This document shows positions 26,486 to 35,179 of a stretch of DNA of 64,000 nt, one piece after another (positions within the stretch are counted from its first letter, which is position 1; every line of letters starts with the position of its first letter). Location of the stretch: contig NZ_CP060719.1 of the NCBI RefSeq assembly GCF_014396975.1, forward strand, positions 3,134,001 through 3,198,000. The letters run 5' to 3'. Below the pieces are notes generated by a model. That model worked only from the letters and a program-made list of their open reading frames with translations. It searched no databases and was not told the origin of the DNA. The DNA is from Thermomonas carbonis (lineage in GTDB: Bacteria > Pseudomonadota > Gammaproteobacteria > Xanthomonadales > Xanthomonadaceae). The position numbers were made by a program, and so were the translations under genes.

Positions 26486-29400
26486 TTATTCGAGGATCAC
26501 GCTCGGGACTTCGGCACGCGCGGTGCTGGCGCCGAGGTATTGCTTCATCTGATCCGACAGTTCGACCTGCAGGAACACGCGGGCGCTGCGGAACTTCGCC
26601 TCGGCCAGGCGCTGGCGCACTTCGGACCATTGCGCAGGGCTGTAGCTTTCGCGGAAATCCTCCACCGCGAAGGCACGCGAGCCGCCGGCGAACTCCTCGA
26701 TCAGCTTGGCGAAGCCTTCCGGCCCGCTGTAGATGCGGGTGAGGCTGATCGGCTCACCGGCCGGCGCGGCATCGACCATCTGGCTGGTGGCGGGATCGAA
26801 CTCCTGCACGGCCTCGGCGTCTTCCGCAGGCGGTGCGGCGATGCTGAGGCGGACGCGCGCCTGCAGGCAGCTGCCCGCAGACCAGAACACCTGGGCGGTG
26901 GCATCGGCCAGCGATTCACCGGCGGAACTGGCGCGATACACGCGCTCGCGGCATTCGACCTCGAACACCGTGCCGCCATCACCCTCGTCCAGCGAGCCCA
27001 GCTGGCTCGGCTGGGTCAGGGTGAAACTGCCCGCGAGGAACGGCGGGCCGTTGTCGAGCACCGGCAGGAATTTGCGCTGCGCCGCGACCATGTTCTGGTA
27101 GCCGGGCGTCAGCGGCATCGCCACCCCGCCCACCTTCACCGGCAGCCGCTCCTTCTCGGTGATGAACGGCTTGAGCCAATCGTTGACGAACGCACCCAAC
27201 TTGCCCTGCTCGCCATACAGCGCCTCGATCTGCTGTTCCTGCGGCAACGCCGTCAGCGGCTTGACCACGCTGTCGCGCCAGCGTTCCTGCACGTATTCGC
27301 CGGCGCGGTGCACGGTCAGGAACAGCACCAGGCGGGCCGGCCCCTGCACCACCGACCATGCGCCGAGGTCGTTGCCCTTGAACGAGGTGGCGAACTTCTC
27401 ACCTGGCTTGTCGACGGCGTCGAGCATCGCCGTGTATTCCGAAGCCGGCGGCTTGTCCGCCTTGCCCTTGCTGGCGAACAGATCGGAGGCCAGCTGGTAG
27501 ACATCTTCGCCAGAGCCTTCGGCCTGCAGGCGCAGGTAGGCGCGGGCGTACTCGGATTGCGCAGGCGCGAGCACCCGGGTTTCGGTGTCGTGCATCGCCA
27601 GCAGCCACACCGGCGGGGTGACCTTCTCGCCACCGAATTTGAAGGAGTCCGCCACGAAGCGGCCGAATGGCCGCCACGACGACATCCAGTCGCTCTTCAT
27701 CCGCGCCCACGTAGCCGCCCAGCGCGACGAGAACGGCCAGTCGAGCGGCAGTTCATGCAGGTTGCGCTGGGCGGACTGAAAAAAAAGCGCGTACGGATTC
27801 TGGTGGCCGGCCGCGCGCGCCTGCAGGTCGCCGTAACGACCTCGCCACAGGCCGATGCCGTCCTGGAAACGCGACTGGAACCTGGCCCAGTTGGCGAAGT
27901 AGTCGCGGAAGTAGCTGGTGCGCAGGTCGTCGACGCGCGCCTGCTGTGCCGGTGCCTGCGCCTTCAGGGTGACCAGCAGTGGCTCGACGATGCCTTCCCA
28001 GGCATCGCGGGTGTAGGCGCGCGAGATTCCGATCGTTTCCCCGCCCTCGGTGCCCACCACTGCGCCCTCGGGCAACCAGAACGTGGCCAGGTCCAGTGCC
28101 TGGCCGCGCGAGTCCGCCCACTTCTGCAGGTCGGCAGCTCGCGGGGTGTAGTTGGCCAGCAGTTTGGTCAGCAGGCCTTCGAGGCGTTCGCGCTCTGCGT
28201 CAAGGACGTTTTTTTTTTGCCAGCGCAGGTAGCCCAGGTAGGTGGCGAACAGGGCGTCGGCGTTGTCGCGGTCCCGCCTCGTGTCGTGGTCGGGACTGAC
28301 GAACGGCGCGAACAGCCGCGAGCGCGCGTCGAAGCTGACGTTGTTCGGCAACTCGCGCTTGCGGCAGTCGTCGTTGCCGTCGCGACAGTCGTCGAGCAGC
28401 CGCAGGCGCTGGGTGATCGCCAGCGCATGCTCGATGCCGGCGCGACGCTGTTCGATATCGGTCGCCAGCATCTGGTCTTCGGGCGCGAGGATCAGGTTGT
28501 TGAAGTCGTCGATCACGCGCTGCCGAAGCGTCTCGATATCGGCGTCGGCACGGCGGATGCCGAAGCTCAGCAGGCTCTCGCTGGCCGCGGCATCCAGCGC
28601 CTCCACCGTGCGTCCGCAACCGGCGACCCAGGTGATGCGGCCGTTGGAGGTGCGGTCCGCCACTTCGGCGCAGGCGCTGCGGGTCTGCGCCAGCAGGGTG
28701 GTGTCGTCACGACGCGCAGACGACAAGCCGTACGCGATCGACGCCGACAGGCCCAGCATCGCCAGCACGCCGACGCCGGCAATCGCCATCCGCCCGGCAT
28801 TGCCCTTGAAGCTGGCGCCGGCCAGCGACTGGTCGCTGGGCAGGAAGCGGGTGAACAGGTCGGCGACGAAGGCACCGCCACGGTTGTTCGCATCGGCACC
28901 ACCGGCGAAATACAGGCCACGCCAGCGCGGCGTGCGCTGGAACGGATTGTCTTCCAGCATCAGGCCGACGAACAGGTTGAGCCCCTGCCCGGCCTGGCGC
29001 AGCGCCTCGATGAACTCGAACACCGCGCGCCTGGCCTGCGGCGTGTGCTGCGCGCGCAACGCGGTCATGCGCAAGGCGTGCAGGCGCTCCTCGATGGGTT
29101 TCATGACGTCGGCGATGCGCCCGCTGCTGGCCGCACTCACCACTTCGTCCTCGGCGAAACGATGGCCCAGTGCTTGCGCAAAGGCTTCCGCCGGCAAGGT
29201 GGCGCGCATCTGCGCGTAGCCCGGCAGGCGGTCCAGCCCGCTGACCACGAAATACACCGGCATCTGCACCTGCAGGTGCTCCATCGCCTCGTCCACCAAC
29301 CGACGCAGGCGGGTCGCAGTCTCCTTGAGCTTGTCGGCCGGGCCGATCAGGGTCTGCGCCGCCACCGTCACCACGATGCCGTTCAACGGCAGCTTCTCGC

Positions 29401-30082
29401 GCTCGCTGGCGAGCTGCATCAGCGCCTGGTACCACAGGCCGCGATCCAGCCGCGCGCCGGCATCGGCGACCACCCTCGGATGCATCTCGATGGCGATCAT
29501 CGATTTGTGGAACCACCAGCGCCAGACATCGTCCGCGTCCATCGCCGGCTTGTCCGATGCCGGGAACGGCGAGACCTCGCTGCCGGCGCGCAGCACGCCG
29601 AGCACGTCCGCCGCCTGATCGCCGACGAACAGCATCCACGGGATCCGGTACAGCGGGTTGCGGCCCTTCTCGATCTCCGGCGACCGCGCAATGGTCCGCT
29701 TGGCTTCGGCGATCGCCGCGGTCATGCGCTCCACCGGTGCTTTCTCGTCGTCGGCGTTGCCGGGGCCGAGGTCGCCGATGCGCTTGCGCGTGCGCCCCTT
29801 CAACGAGGCCTTGCGCTGGCCGGCGGTGAACCACCACAGCACCACCAACGCGACCAGGCAGATCGCCAGCACCTGCCAGAAGCGCATCGGCACCATCGGG
29901 ATCAGCGCCAGGCCCAGGAACACCAGGCCGATGACCACCACCAGCAGGACCAGGGTGACCACGATCCGCCGCAGCCATGGCTTCTTGGCGGTGTCGGAGC
30001 CTCTCTCGTACAGATAGCCGATCCGGTAGAACACCGAACTGACGGTCGAGAACAGACGTTCCACGAGGTCCAGCGGATTCAT
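26486..30082 (-). CDS. tssM: T6SS membrane complex protein TssM (IcmF-like), no Walker A
   Basis: 1,198-aa inner-membrane protein that spans to the periplasm. Two N-terminal membrane helices (about 40-62 and 68-86) precede a cytoplasmic domain. A third helix is near residue 430 (AIAGVGVLAMLGLSASIAYG). A large periplasmic region follows with helical and beta-rich parts and ends PAQWSEVRQRLAEAKFRSARVFLQVELSD. Where IcmF proteins usually carry a P-loop, this one reads PWMLFVGDQAADVL (about 149-162), so ATP binding there is unlikely. A10 and T8 runs occur in the coding sequence (28209-28218 and 27779-27786). I chose ATG 30082 because it overlaps the tssL stop as ATGA; the frame stays open upstream only as a shadow. 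Confidence 0.94.
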   Translation of the reverse strand: MNPLDLVERLFSTVSSVFYRIGYLYERGSDTAKKPWLRRIVVTLVLLVVVIGLVFLGLALIPMVPMRFWQVLAICLVALVVLWWFTAGQRKASLKGRTRKRIGDLGPGNADDEKAPVERMTAAIAEAKRTIARSPEIEKGRNPLYRIPWMLFVGDQAADVLGVLRAGSEVSPFPASDKPAMDADDVWRWWFHKSMIAIEMHPRVVADAGARLDRGLWYQALMQLASEREKLPLNGIVVTVAAQTLIGPADKLKETATRLRRLVDEAMEHLQVQMPVYFVVSGLDRLPGYAQMRATLPAEAFAQALGHRFAEDEVVSAASSGRIADVMKPIEERLHALRMTALRAQHTPQARRAVFEFIEALRQAGQGLNLFVGLMLEDNPFQRTPRWRGLYFAGGADANNRGGAFVADLFTRFLPSDQSLAGASFKGNAGRMAIAGVGVLAMLGLSASIAYGLSSARRDDTTLLAQTRSACAEVADRTSNGRITWVAGCGRTVEALDAAASESLLSFGIRRADADIETLRQRVIDDFNNLILAPEDQMLATDIEQRRAGIEHALAITQRLRLLDDCRDGNDDCRKRELPNNVSFDARSRLFAPFVSPDHDTRRDRDNADALFATYLGYLRWQKKNVLDAERERLEGLLTKLLANYTPRAADLQKWADSRGQALDLATFWLPEGAVVGTEGGETIGISRAYTRDAWEGIVEPLLVTLKAQAPAQQARVDDLRTSYFRDYFANWARFQSRFQDGIGLWRGRYGDLQARAAGHQNPYALFFQSAQRNLHELPLDWPFSSRWAATWARMKSDWMSSWRPFGRFVADSFKFGGEKVTPPVWLLAMHDTETRVLAPAQSEYARAYLRLQAEGSGEDVYQLASDLFASKGKADKPPASEYTAMLDAVDKPGEKFATSFKGNDLGAWSVVQGPARLVLFLTVHRAGEYVQERWRDSVVKPLTALPQEQQIEALYGEQGKLGAFVNDWLKPFITEKERLPVKVGGVAMPLTPGYQNMVAAQRKFLPVLDNGPPFLAGSFTLTQPSQLGSLDEGDGGTVFEVECRERVYRASSAGESLADATAQVFWSAGSCLQARVRLSIAAPPAEDAEAVQEFDPATSQMVDAAPAGEPISLTRIYSGPEGFAKLIEEFAGGSRAFAVEDFRESYSPAQWSEVRQRLAEAKFRSARVFLQVELSDQMKQYLGASTARAEVPSVILE
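28209..28218. repeat. 10-bp A/T homopolymer inside tssM
   Basis: Ten consecutive T on the plus strand (A10 in the mRNA), encoding Q-K-K-N near residue 622 of TssM. Such runs are rare in GC-rich coding DNA and prone to replication or transcription slippage. A shorter run of eight lies at 27779-27786. Confidence 0.9.
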
Positions 30083-31410
30083 CGTGCGGGCTCCGTCTGC
30101 ATGAACAGGTAGGTGGCGACGAGTTTGGTGTTGCCCCGGTTGGCATCGACCATCTGCCGCAGCTTGGGCAGGTAGTCCTCGGCCTTGTCGAAGGTCGGCA
30201 GCGCGCCCTCGTACAGCGGCGTGGGCGAGCTGATCACGGTGATCAGCTCCTGGCCGAACGGCGCGCCCACTTCCCAGCCTTCCGGCGTGTTGCCGATCAC
30301 CAGGGTTTCGCCGGCCTTCACCAGGCGTCCGCTCTCCGGCTCGTTCGGGTGCGGGAAGATGTGCGCCATGTTGCCGTCGACGAAGTAGTAGTCCACGTAC
30401 AGGTAGCCGTCGTAGTTCGGCTGGGTGACCTTGATGGTGACCTTCTCGCCTTCGATGAAGCGATCCGAATGGCCGGTGCTGGGCGTGACCGTCAGGCCGT
30501 AGCCGGAGTCGCTGTTGCGGGCCTGGAACGGCTCCAGGATCTTCACCACTTCGCAATGCGGCCAGATCCGCAGCTGCACCTGCACGTCGGTGGACTTCAC
30601 GCCCTCCAGCGCACTGATGCGCTGCTTGACGCCGGTGATGTCGTCCGCACGCGAGACGTAGCCGCCGATCTTCACCGTGCCCTTGTCCTCGTCCACCGTG
30701 GCATTGAGGTCGGAGCACGGGAAACCGGCCAGCGCCTGCTGCACCGGCGCCTCGATGGTCGGCTTGGGCTGGGCGATGAGGATGTAGATCAGGTAACCGA
30801 CCGGGATCAGCAACGCGATCAGCGCGCCGATGCGCAGCAGGGTGCGGTCCCACTGGCGGGGATACCTGGGACCGGAAGGGTCCGCAACGCCATACGGCTG
30901 CGGGGTGATCTTCTCTTCGCGCAGGGTGTGGATCGGCGCCGGCGCGACCGGCAACTGGCGACCGTGCAGTTCCTTGAGCTTGCCCAGCTCGCCGGTGTCG
31001 CCGTTCTCGTAGTAGTACTGGCCGACGAAGCCGCACAGGATCGCGTGGTAATAGACCTCGCGTACTTCATCCTGGTCCTGCTTGAGCGCGGACAGGTGGT
31101 GGAAGAACTCGTTGCCGGCGTTGTTGGTATTGAACATCGCCACCTGCAGCGGCGGCGTGCCGCTGACCAGCCACGTCGGGTTGCGGGCCATGATCTCGTC
31201 GATCCACGCCACCACCGCGAATGCCGCGCCATCGACCTGTTCCGGCCGCTTGCCGTCCGCCAAGGACGCTGCCTTGGCGCGATCGATCAACTCGCGCGCG
31301 CGCGCAATGACCGCGGGTGCCGGTTCGCTGGCCTGGCTGGCGCTGACCTTCTCGTCCAGCGCCAGGCCGTACGAGAACAACGGGGTGAAGTGGTGCAGGA
31401 GTCGGGCCAT
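30079..31410 (-). CDS. tssL: T6SS membrane complex protein TssL (DotU) with BON/DUF4384-like periplasmic domain
   Basis: 443 aa. The cytoplasmic DotU domain (about 1-160) shows AAFAVVAWIDEIM, NNAGNEFFHHLSAL and VYYHAILCGFVGQYY. One membrane helix (about 190-212) follows. The C-terminal 230 residues are periplasmic: a BON-like unit (LNATVDEDKGTVKIGGYVSRADDITGVKQRI) and then a beta domain resembling DUF4384 (GEKVTIKVTQPNYDGYLYVDYYFVDGNMAHIFPHP). Evolved TssL proteins usually end in an OmpA-like peptidoglycan-binding domain; that domain is instead a separate protein in this locus (48263-48829). It starts 16 bp after tssK and overlaps tssM by 4 nt. Confidence 0.92.
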   Translation of the reverse strand: MARLLHHFTPLFSYGLALDEKVSASQASEPAPAVIARARELIDRAKAASLADGKRPEQVDGAAFAVVAWIDEIMARNPTWLVSGTPPLQVAMFNTNNAGNEFFHHLSALKQDQDEVREVYYHAILCGFVGQYYYENGDTGELGKLKELHGRQLPVAPAPIHTLREEKITPQPYGVADPSGPRYPRQWDRTLLRIGALIALLIPVGYLIYILIAQPKPTIEAPVQQALAGFPCSDLNATVDEDKGTVKIGGYVSRADDITGVKQRISALEGVKSTDVQVQLRIWPHCEVVKILEPFQARNSDSGYGLTVTPSTGHSDRFIEGEKVTIKVTQPNYDGYLYVDYYFVDGNMAHIFPHPNEPESGRLVKAGETLVIGNTPEGWEVGAPFGQELITVISSPTPLYEGALPTFDKAEDYLPKLRQMVDANRGNTKLVATYLFMQTEPAR

Positions 31411-31426
31411 GCGTTCAGTCCTGCCG

Positions 31427-32821
31427 TCAGTCTTGGGTCGCGACCGGGAACAGCTTGATTACGGTCGAATCGGCGGGGAGGTCGGAGAACACCGCGATGT
31501 TGCGGCCGTTCTTGATCATCTGCCAGAAGGGATGGGTGGTGTCGACCAGGAAGTACGTGGTGTTCGGGCTCTTCTGCGGCAACTCTTCCGGCGGCACCGG
31601 CAACAGGTCGATCTTCAGGCCGAACAGCGCCGCCGACAGCAGCCGCGGCATCTCGTCCATAGAGGCGATCTTGCCGGTGCGCGACAGCCGCGCGAAGAGT
31701 TCAGCGCCCTTCTGCTCCGACTCGAAGGCCAGGTAGAAGCGGGTCTTGTCGTTCTCGAACAGGTTGGCCGGCAGGTCGGCGCGATAGAAGCGGCCATCGT
31801 GAGCGAGCGTGATGCCGACCTCGGCACCGACCGTCAGTGCCTTGATCAGCACCTCGGCACGATCGAAGCCGATCCGGAAACAGCGCCGCAGGTCTTCGTG
31901 GTCGTAGTCCGGCAGTTCGGTTTCGCGCGGCTTGTTGGCAAGCTCGCCGAAGTAACCGATGTCCTCGGAGAACACCGAGAATTCCGCGACCAGTTGCCGC
32001 AGGTCCTGGTACATCGCATACGCGGATACGCTGCTGAGCCGCGCATGTTCCTGGAACAGCGGGATGTGGCGGCCGAAGGTCTGCATCATCACCACGCGCA
32101 TCACTTCCTGCGCGCTGGTCGATGCCGCGCGGATGCCGCGCTGGCGCTTGACCGAGGCGAAGTCCTGCCCGCGCGAGACCAGCAGGTCGCGCAGTGCACG
32201 CGTCCAGCGCAACAGGTTGTGCGAGGCGGCGATCGCGGTGGTCGGTGGGATGTAGTCGTGCGACAACTTGAACTTTCCCGGCCCGGCCGGCAGCAGCTCG
32301 GCGAACTTGTAGCTGTCCGAAGACCGCACGATGGCCTCGGCGTTCTCGTCCAGCCCGGTCACGATGTTGGGCTGGTACAGCAGGAAATCGACATCGGCCT
32401 CGGGAGCCTGCGGATCGAACGGATCGGCGAGGGTATCGGTGGCCAGCGCATACCGCGCCAGCAGGCGCTCGGATTCGCGCTGCGACAGCCCCTGGATCGC
32501 ACGCTCGCGGTTGAACACCAGCCACACCGGGATCGGATCGTTGCCGGCCATGCGCAGCTCGGCGATGTTGCGCTGAGGCACGCGGGTGTTGCCGCCGGCG
32601 GTCTCCACCGAACCGCCGACCAGGCGTTCGCCGGTGCGGGTGACCAGCGAGAAATGCTCGACATCGACCACGCCGCTGCCCAACGCATCCTCGCGCACGC
32701 GCAGCGCTTCATAGCCCCACGGGAACGGCGTCAGTCGCAGGTGCAGCGCATGCCGGCACGCCTGATCCCACGCATCCTGTGCCTGCAGGTGTTGCGGACT
32801 GAGGAAGGCCCCCTGCCCCAA
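31427..32821 (-). CDS. tssK: T6SS baseplate subunit TssK, with apparent frameshift at the N-terminus
   Basis: TssK links the baseplate to the membrane complex. In this frame the 464-residue protein would have to begin at TTG (32821), reading GQGAFLSPQHLQAQDAW, with an in-frame stop five codons upstream. Family proteins begin with V-x-W-x-x-G-x-F-L-x-P-Q-H. The missing VHW lies directly upstream in another frame, starting at ATG 32856 (behind AGGAG) or 32844 and reading MNGDRQVHWG. One extra G in the G4 tract at 32816-32819 would join them. The rest is complete (FRIGFDRAEVLIKALTVGAEVG; C-terminal TTYFLVDTTHPFWQMI). It is either a sequencing error, a slippage site or a slightly shortened protein. 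Confidence 0.88.
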   Translation of the reverse strand: MGQGAFLSPQHLQAQDAWDQACRHALHLRLTPFPWGYEALRVREDALGSGVVDVEHFSLVTRTGERLVGGSVETAGGNTRVPQRNIAELRMAGNDPIPVWLVFNRERAIQGLSQRESERLLARYALATDTLADPFDPQAPEADVDFLLYQPNIVTGLDENAEAIVRSSDSYKFAELLPAGPGKFKLSHDYIPPTTAIAASHNLLRWTRALRDLLVSRGQDFASVKRQRGIRAASTSAQEVMRVVMMQTFGRHIPLFQEHARLSSVSAYAMYQDLRQLVAEFSVFSEDIGYFGELANKPRETELPDYDHEDLRRCFRIGFDRAEVLIKALTVGAEVGITLAHDGRFYRADLPANLFENDKTRFYLAFESEQKGAELFARLSRTGKIASMDEMPRLLSAALFGLKIDLLPVPPEELPQKSPNTTYFLVDTTHPFWQMIKNGRNIAVFSDLPADSTVIKLFPVATQD

Positions 32822-32914
32822 TGCACCTGCCGATCACCGTTCATGCCGAATGCCATTCCGCTTGCTCCTGTTTGCCTTGCCCGACACCACTTTCGCGATA
32901 ACGCGAAAACCCGC

Positions 32915-34156
32915 TCACCACGGCAGCGCCTCCACTGTGTACCCGTCGCGGCGCAATGCCGCCAGCAGGCCATCGTTGCCGACCAGGTGCACCGCACCCA
33001 CCGCGACCAGGCTCGGCCCGTCCTGGAACAACGTTTCCAATGGCCCGATCCAGCGCGCGTTGCGTTCTTCCAGCAGGCAATAGCGCGAGCGCTGCTCGAT
33101 CGCCTTGGCCTGTTCGCCCAGTCCTTCCATGCGGTCGATGCTGGCCAGCCAGGCGTCCAGATTGCGGCTGCGATAGAAGGCCATCGCTTCCGCCGATTCG
33201 ATGCGCAGGATCCATGACGTGCGCAACCGCTCGGCCAGCACCATCGAATGCTCCTGCGCGGGCACGCAATCGAGCGCCTGCAGCTGTTGCTCCAATGTCT
33301 CCAGGTGCGCCAGTCGCTTGCCCGCGCCGCTGGCCATGCGTTGCAGGCGCGCATCCATGGTCGCTTCACCACCGCTCTCGCCGCGCGCCTCCAGCAGCGC
33401 CAGCACCGACCACGGTTTCATCCGCTGCAGATCCTGCGGGCGTACCTGCGGCAGCAGGGCATTCGCCAGGGTGATCGCCTCCTTGCCGATCATCGCTTCC
33501 AGCGGCGTCTCCACCGGCAACCAGCGATAGCCGTCGTACTCGGACTTCCAGGCTTCATCGAGATTGGCTTCATTGACGAAGGTTTCGGTCTCGCCCAGCA
33601 GTTGTTCGAGCTTGGCGTAGTCGATGCCCTGTTCTTCCGGCGTGCCGAAATGGATCGTGCCCAGCAGGTAGCTGGGGCGCGGCGGTGGCACGCTCGTTGC
33701 GGGAGTGGCCGATGATGCGGACTGGCCGGGGCCGGGCGTGGTCGACTGCCCGGCTTCCGCCGGCAACAGCGCAACCGCGGGCGGGGTGATCCGGAAAATC
33801 ACACCACGCTGGGGTGGGGACGCTGCGGTGGCTGCGCTGTCCGCAGCGGCGGCATCGACATCGACGGGCTTTGCAGGAACCGCATCGGCGGCCATCACCG
33901 GTGGTGCCTGCGGCTGTCCCGGCAACGAGGGATCGAGCGGCGCGTTCGCGACGGGACGCACTTGTTCGAGTTGCGCGGATGCGGCTTCGCGCGCGGCATT
34001 GGCGGACACGCCGCGGGTCGCGGCCGCCGGCGCATCCGGCTGCGGTAGTGCACTCGCGCCGGATTGCCCATGCGCCAGCGCCGGCATCAGCAATGTCGCC
34101 AGCAGCCAACGCGCCGGCGCATGGGCAGGCAGGAACGCATCGCGCTGGCGGGCCAT
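32915..34156 (-). CDS. TraB/GumN-family protein, probably exported
   Basis: About 413 aa from ATG 34156. Probable signal peptide MARQRDAFLPAHAPARWLLATLLMPALAHG, then a Pro/Ala-rich linker of about 110 residues. The TraB/GumN (Tiki-like, metal-dependent peptidase-like) domain runs from YLLGTIHFG to the C-terminal VAVGAVHLVGNDGLLAALRRDGYTVE. The two Gly-X-X-His motifs that hold the metal in this superfamily are both present. In-frame starts at 34171 and 34240 are also possible. It lies about 60 bp upstream of tssK and may be co-transcribed with the T6SS arm. A peptidase role at the envelope is inferred; its link to secretion is unknown. Confidence 0.8.
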   Translation of the reverse strand: MARQRDAFLPAHAPARWLLATLLMPALAHGQSGASALPQPDAPAAATRGVSANAAREAASAQLEQVRPVANAPLDPSLPGQPQAPPVMAADAVPAKPVDVDAAAADSAATAASPPQRGVIFRITPPAVALLPAEAGQSTTPGPGQSASSATPATSVPPPRPSYLLGTIHFGTPEEQGIDYAKLEQLLGETETFVNEANLDEAWKSEYDGYRWLPVETPLEAMIGKEAITLANALLPQVRPQDLQRMKPWSVLALLEARGESGGEATMDARLQRMASGAGKRLAHLETLEQQLQALDCVPAQEHSMVLAERLRTSWILRIESAEAMAFYRSRNLDAWLASIDRMEGLGEQAKAIEQRSRYCLLEERNARWIGPLETLFQDGPSLVAVGAVHLVGNDGLLAALRRDGYTVEALPW

Positions 34157-34390
34157 CCCGGTCATCGGCATTCGTATTCGCTGCACCGACGTGGCGCACA
34201 CTGCCGAGCATTCTTCGGCGTGCGCGCCACCGTCAACCATATGCCGTAGGAGCTATGCCGTTGGAACGGCGCGCATGGCTTGCTGGCAGCTTGCGCGTGC
34301 GACTAAGGTAAACGCCATCGAGCGCGCGTGCGTTCGCCTGTGTCGTGCGCGACACCGCGCAACGAGGACGGAACGCATGAAGGTACCGCA

Positions 34391-35059
34391 GTGAAAGTGC
34401 TCATAGCGGACGACCACCGCCTGATCATCGAGGGGGTGAAGCTCAAGCTGGCCGAGCTTGATCCCGCCGTGGAGACGGTGGTGGCGATGAACCTGGACGA
34501 GCTTGACCGGATGACGGCAACTCACGCCGATTCGCTCGATCTCGCGCTGGTCGATATCACCATGCCCGGCACCCAGGGACACCAGCACGTCAGTCGCCTG
34601 CGCGCGCAGGCGCCGGCGCTGCCGGTGATCGTGCTGTCAGGTTCCGAAGACGTGGACCTGATGCGCTCGCTGATGGAAATCGGCGTGCTCGGCTTCATTC
34701 CCAAGGCGTATTCACCCGAAGTCATGCTGTCGGCGATTCGTTTGGTACTGGCGGGCGGCATCTACATCCCGCCACTGCTGCTGGCCAACGCGCAAGCGCA
34801 AGGCTGGCAACCCGCCGAGACCGCTGCGCCGCCGCCTGACCCGACGCAAGCAATCGATGGCCTGCGCAGGCTGCTGACCGAACGCCAGATCGACGTCATG
34901 CGCCTGCTGTCGCAAGGCAAGCCGAACAAGCTGATCGCGCGCGACCTGGGCATCAGCGAGGGCACGGTGAAGATCCACCTGGCCGCGATCTTCCGCGCGC
35001 TCAATGTGCGCAACCGGGTCGAGGCCGTGGTCGCCTCGCGCAAGCTGCAAGGCCTGTAG
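34391..35059 (+). CDS. NarL/FixJ-family response regulator
   Basis: 222 aa. A receiver domain (1-120), with the acidic pair in VLIADDHR, phospho-acceptor D55 in LALVDITMPG and K105 in GFIPKAY, is joined by a Pro-rich linker to a LuxR-type HTH (LTERQIDVMRLLSQGKPNKLIARDLGISEG). GTG at 34391 with GAAGG upstream gives the canonical start VKVLIADDHR. An ATG at 34377 opens only a five-codon frame whose TGA overlaps the GTG, and may couple translation. It is the first gene of the plus T6SS arm and diverges from the TraB-like gene. The two kinases at 18837 and 49048 are plausible partners. Confidence 0.88.
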   Translation: MKVLIADDHRLIIEGVKLKLAELDPAVETVVAMNLDELDRMTATHADSLDLALVDITMPGTQGHQHVSRLRAQAPALPVIVLSGSEDVDLMRSLMEIGVLGFIPKAYSPEVMLSAIRLVLAGGIYIPPLLLANAQAQGWQPAETAAPPPDPTQAIDGLRRLLTERQIDVMRLLSQGKPNKLIARDLGISEGTVKIHLAAIFRALNVRNRVEAVVASRKLQGL

Positions 35060-35179
35060 CCGCATCAGCGTCGCCCCACCGCGGGCCATAGTGCGTACGC
35101 CGTATTGTTCGGCCCGGGGGCCGGGCGCAGCCTGCCTGCATCGAGTACGGCCCTTTTTCGTGGCCGTCGAGGCCATGCC

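Noticed and set aside
25328-30112. 1,594-codon open frame on the plus strand
   Set aside because: It lies antisense to tssA and tssM, which have clear family motifs. The frame is open because of high GC codon bias, and its translation has no domain signature.
30082-31036. N-terminal extension of TssM
   Set aside because: The frame is open only as a shadow of tssL; the ATGA overlap and the family start MNPLDLVERL mark 30082 as the start.
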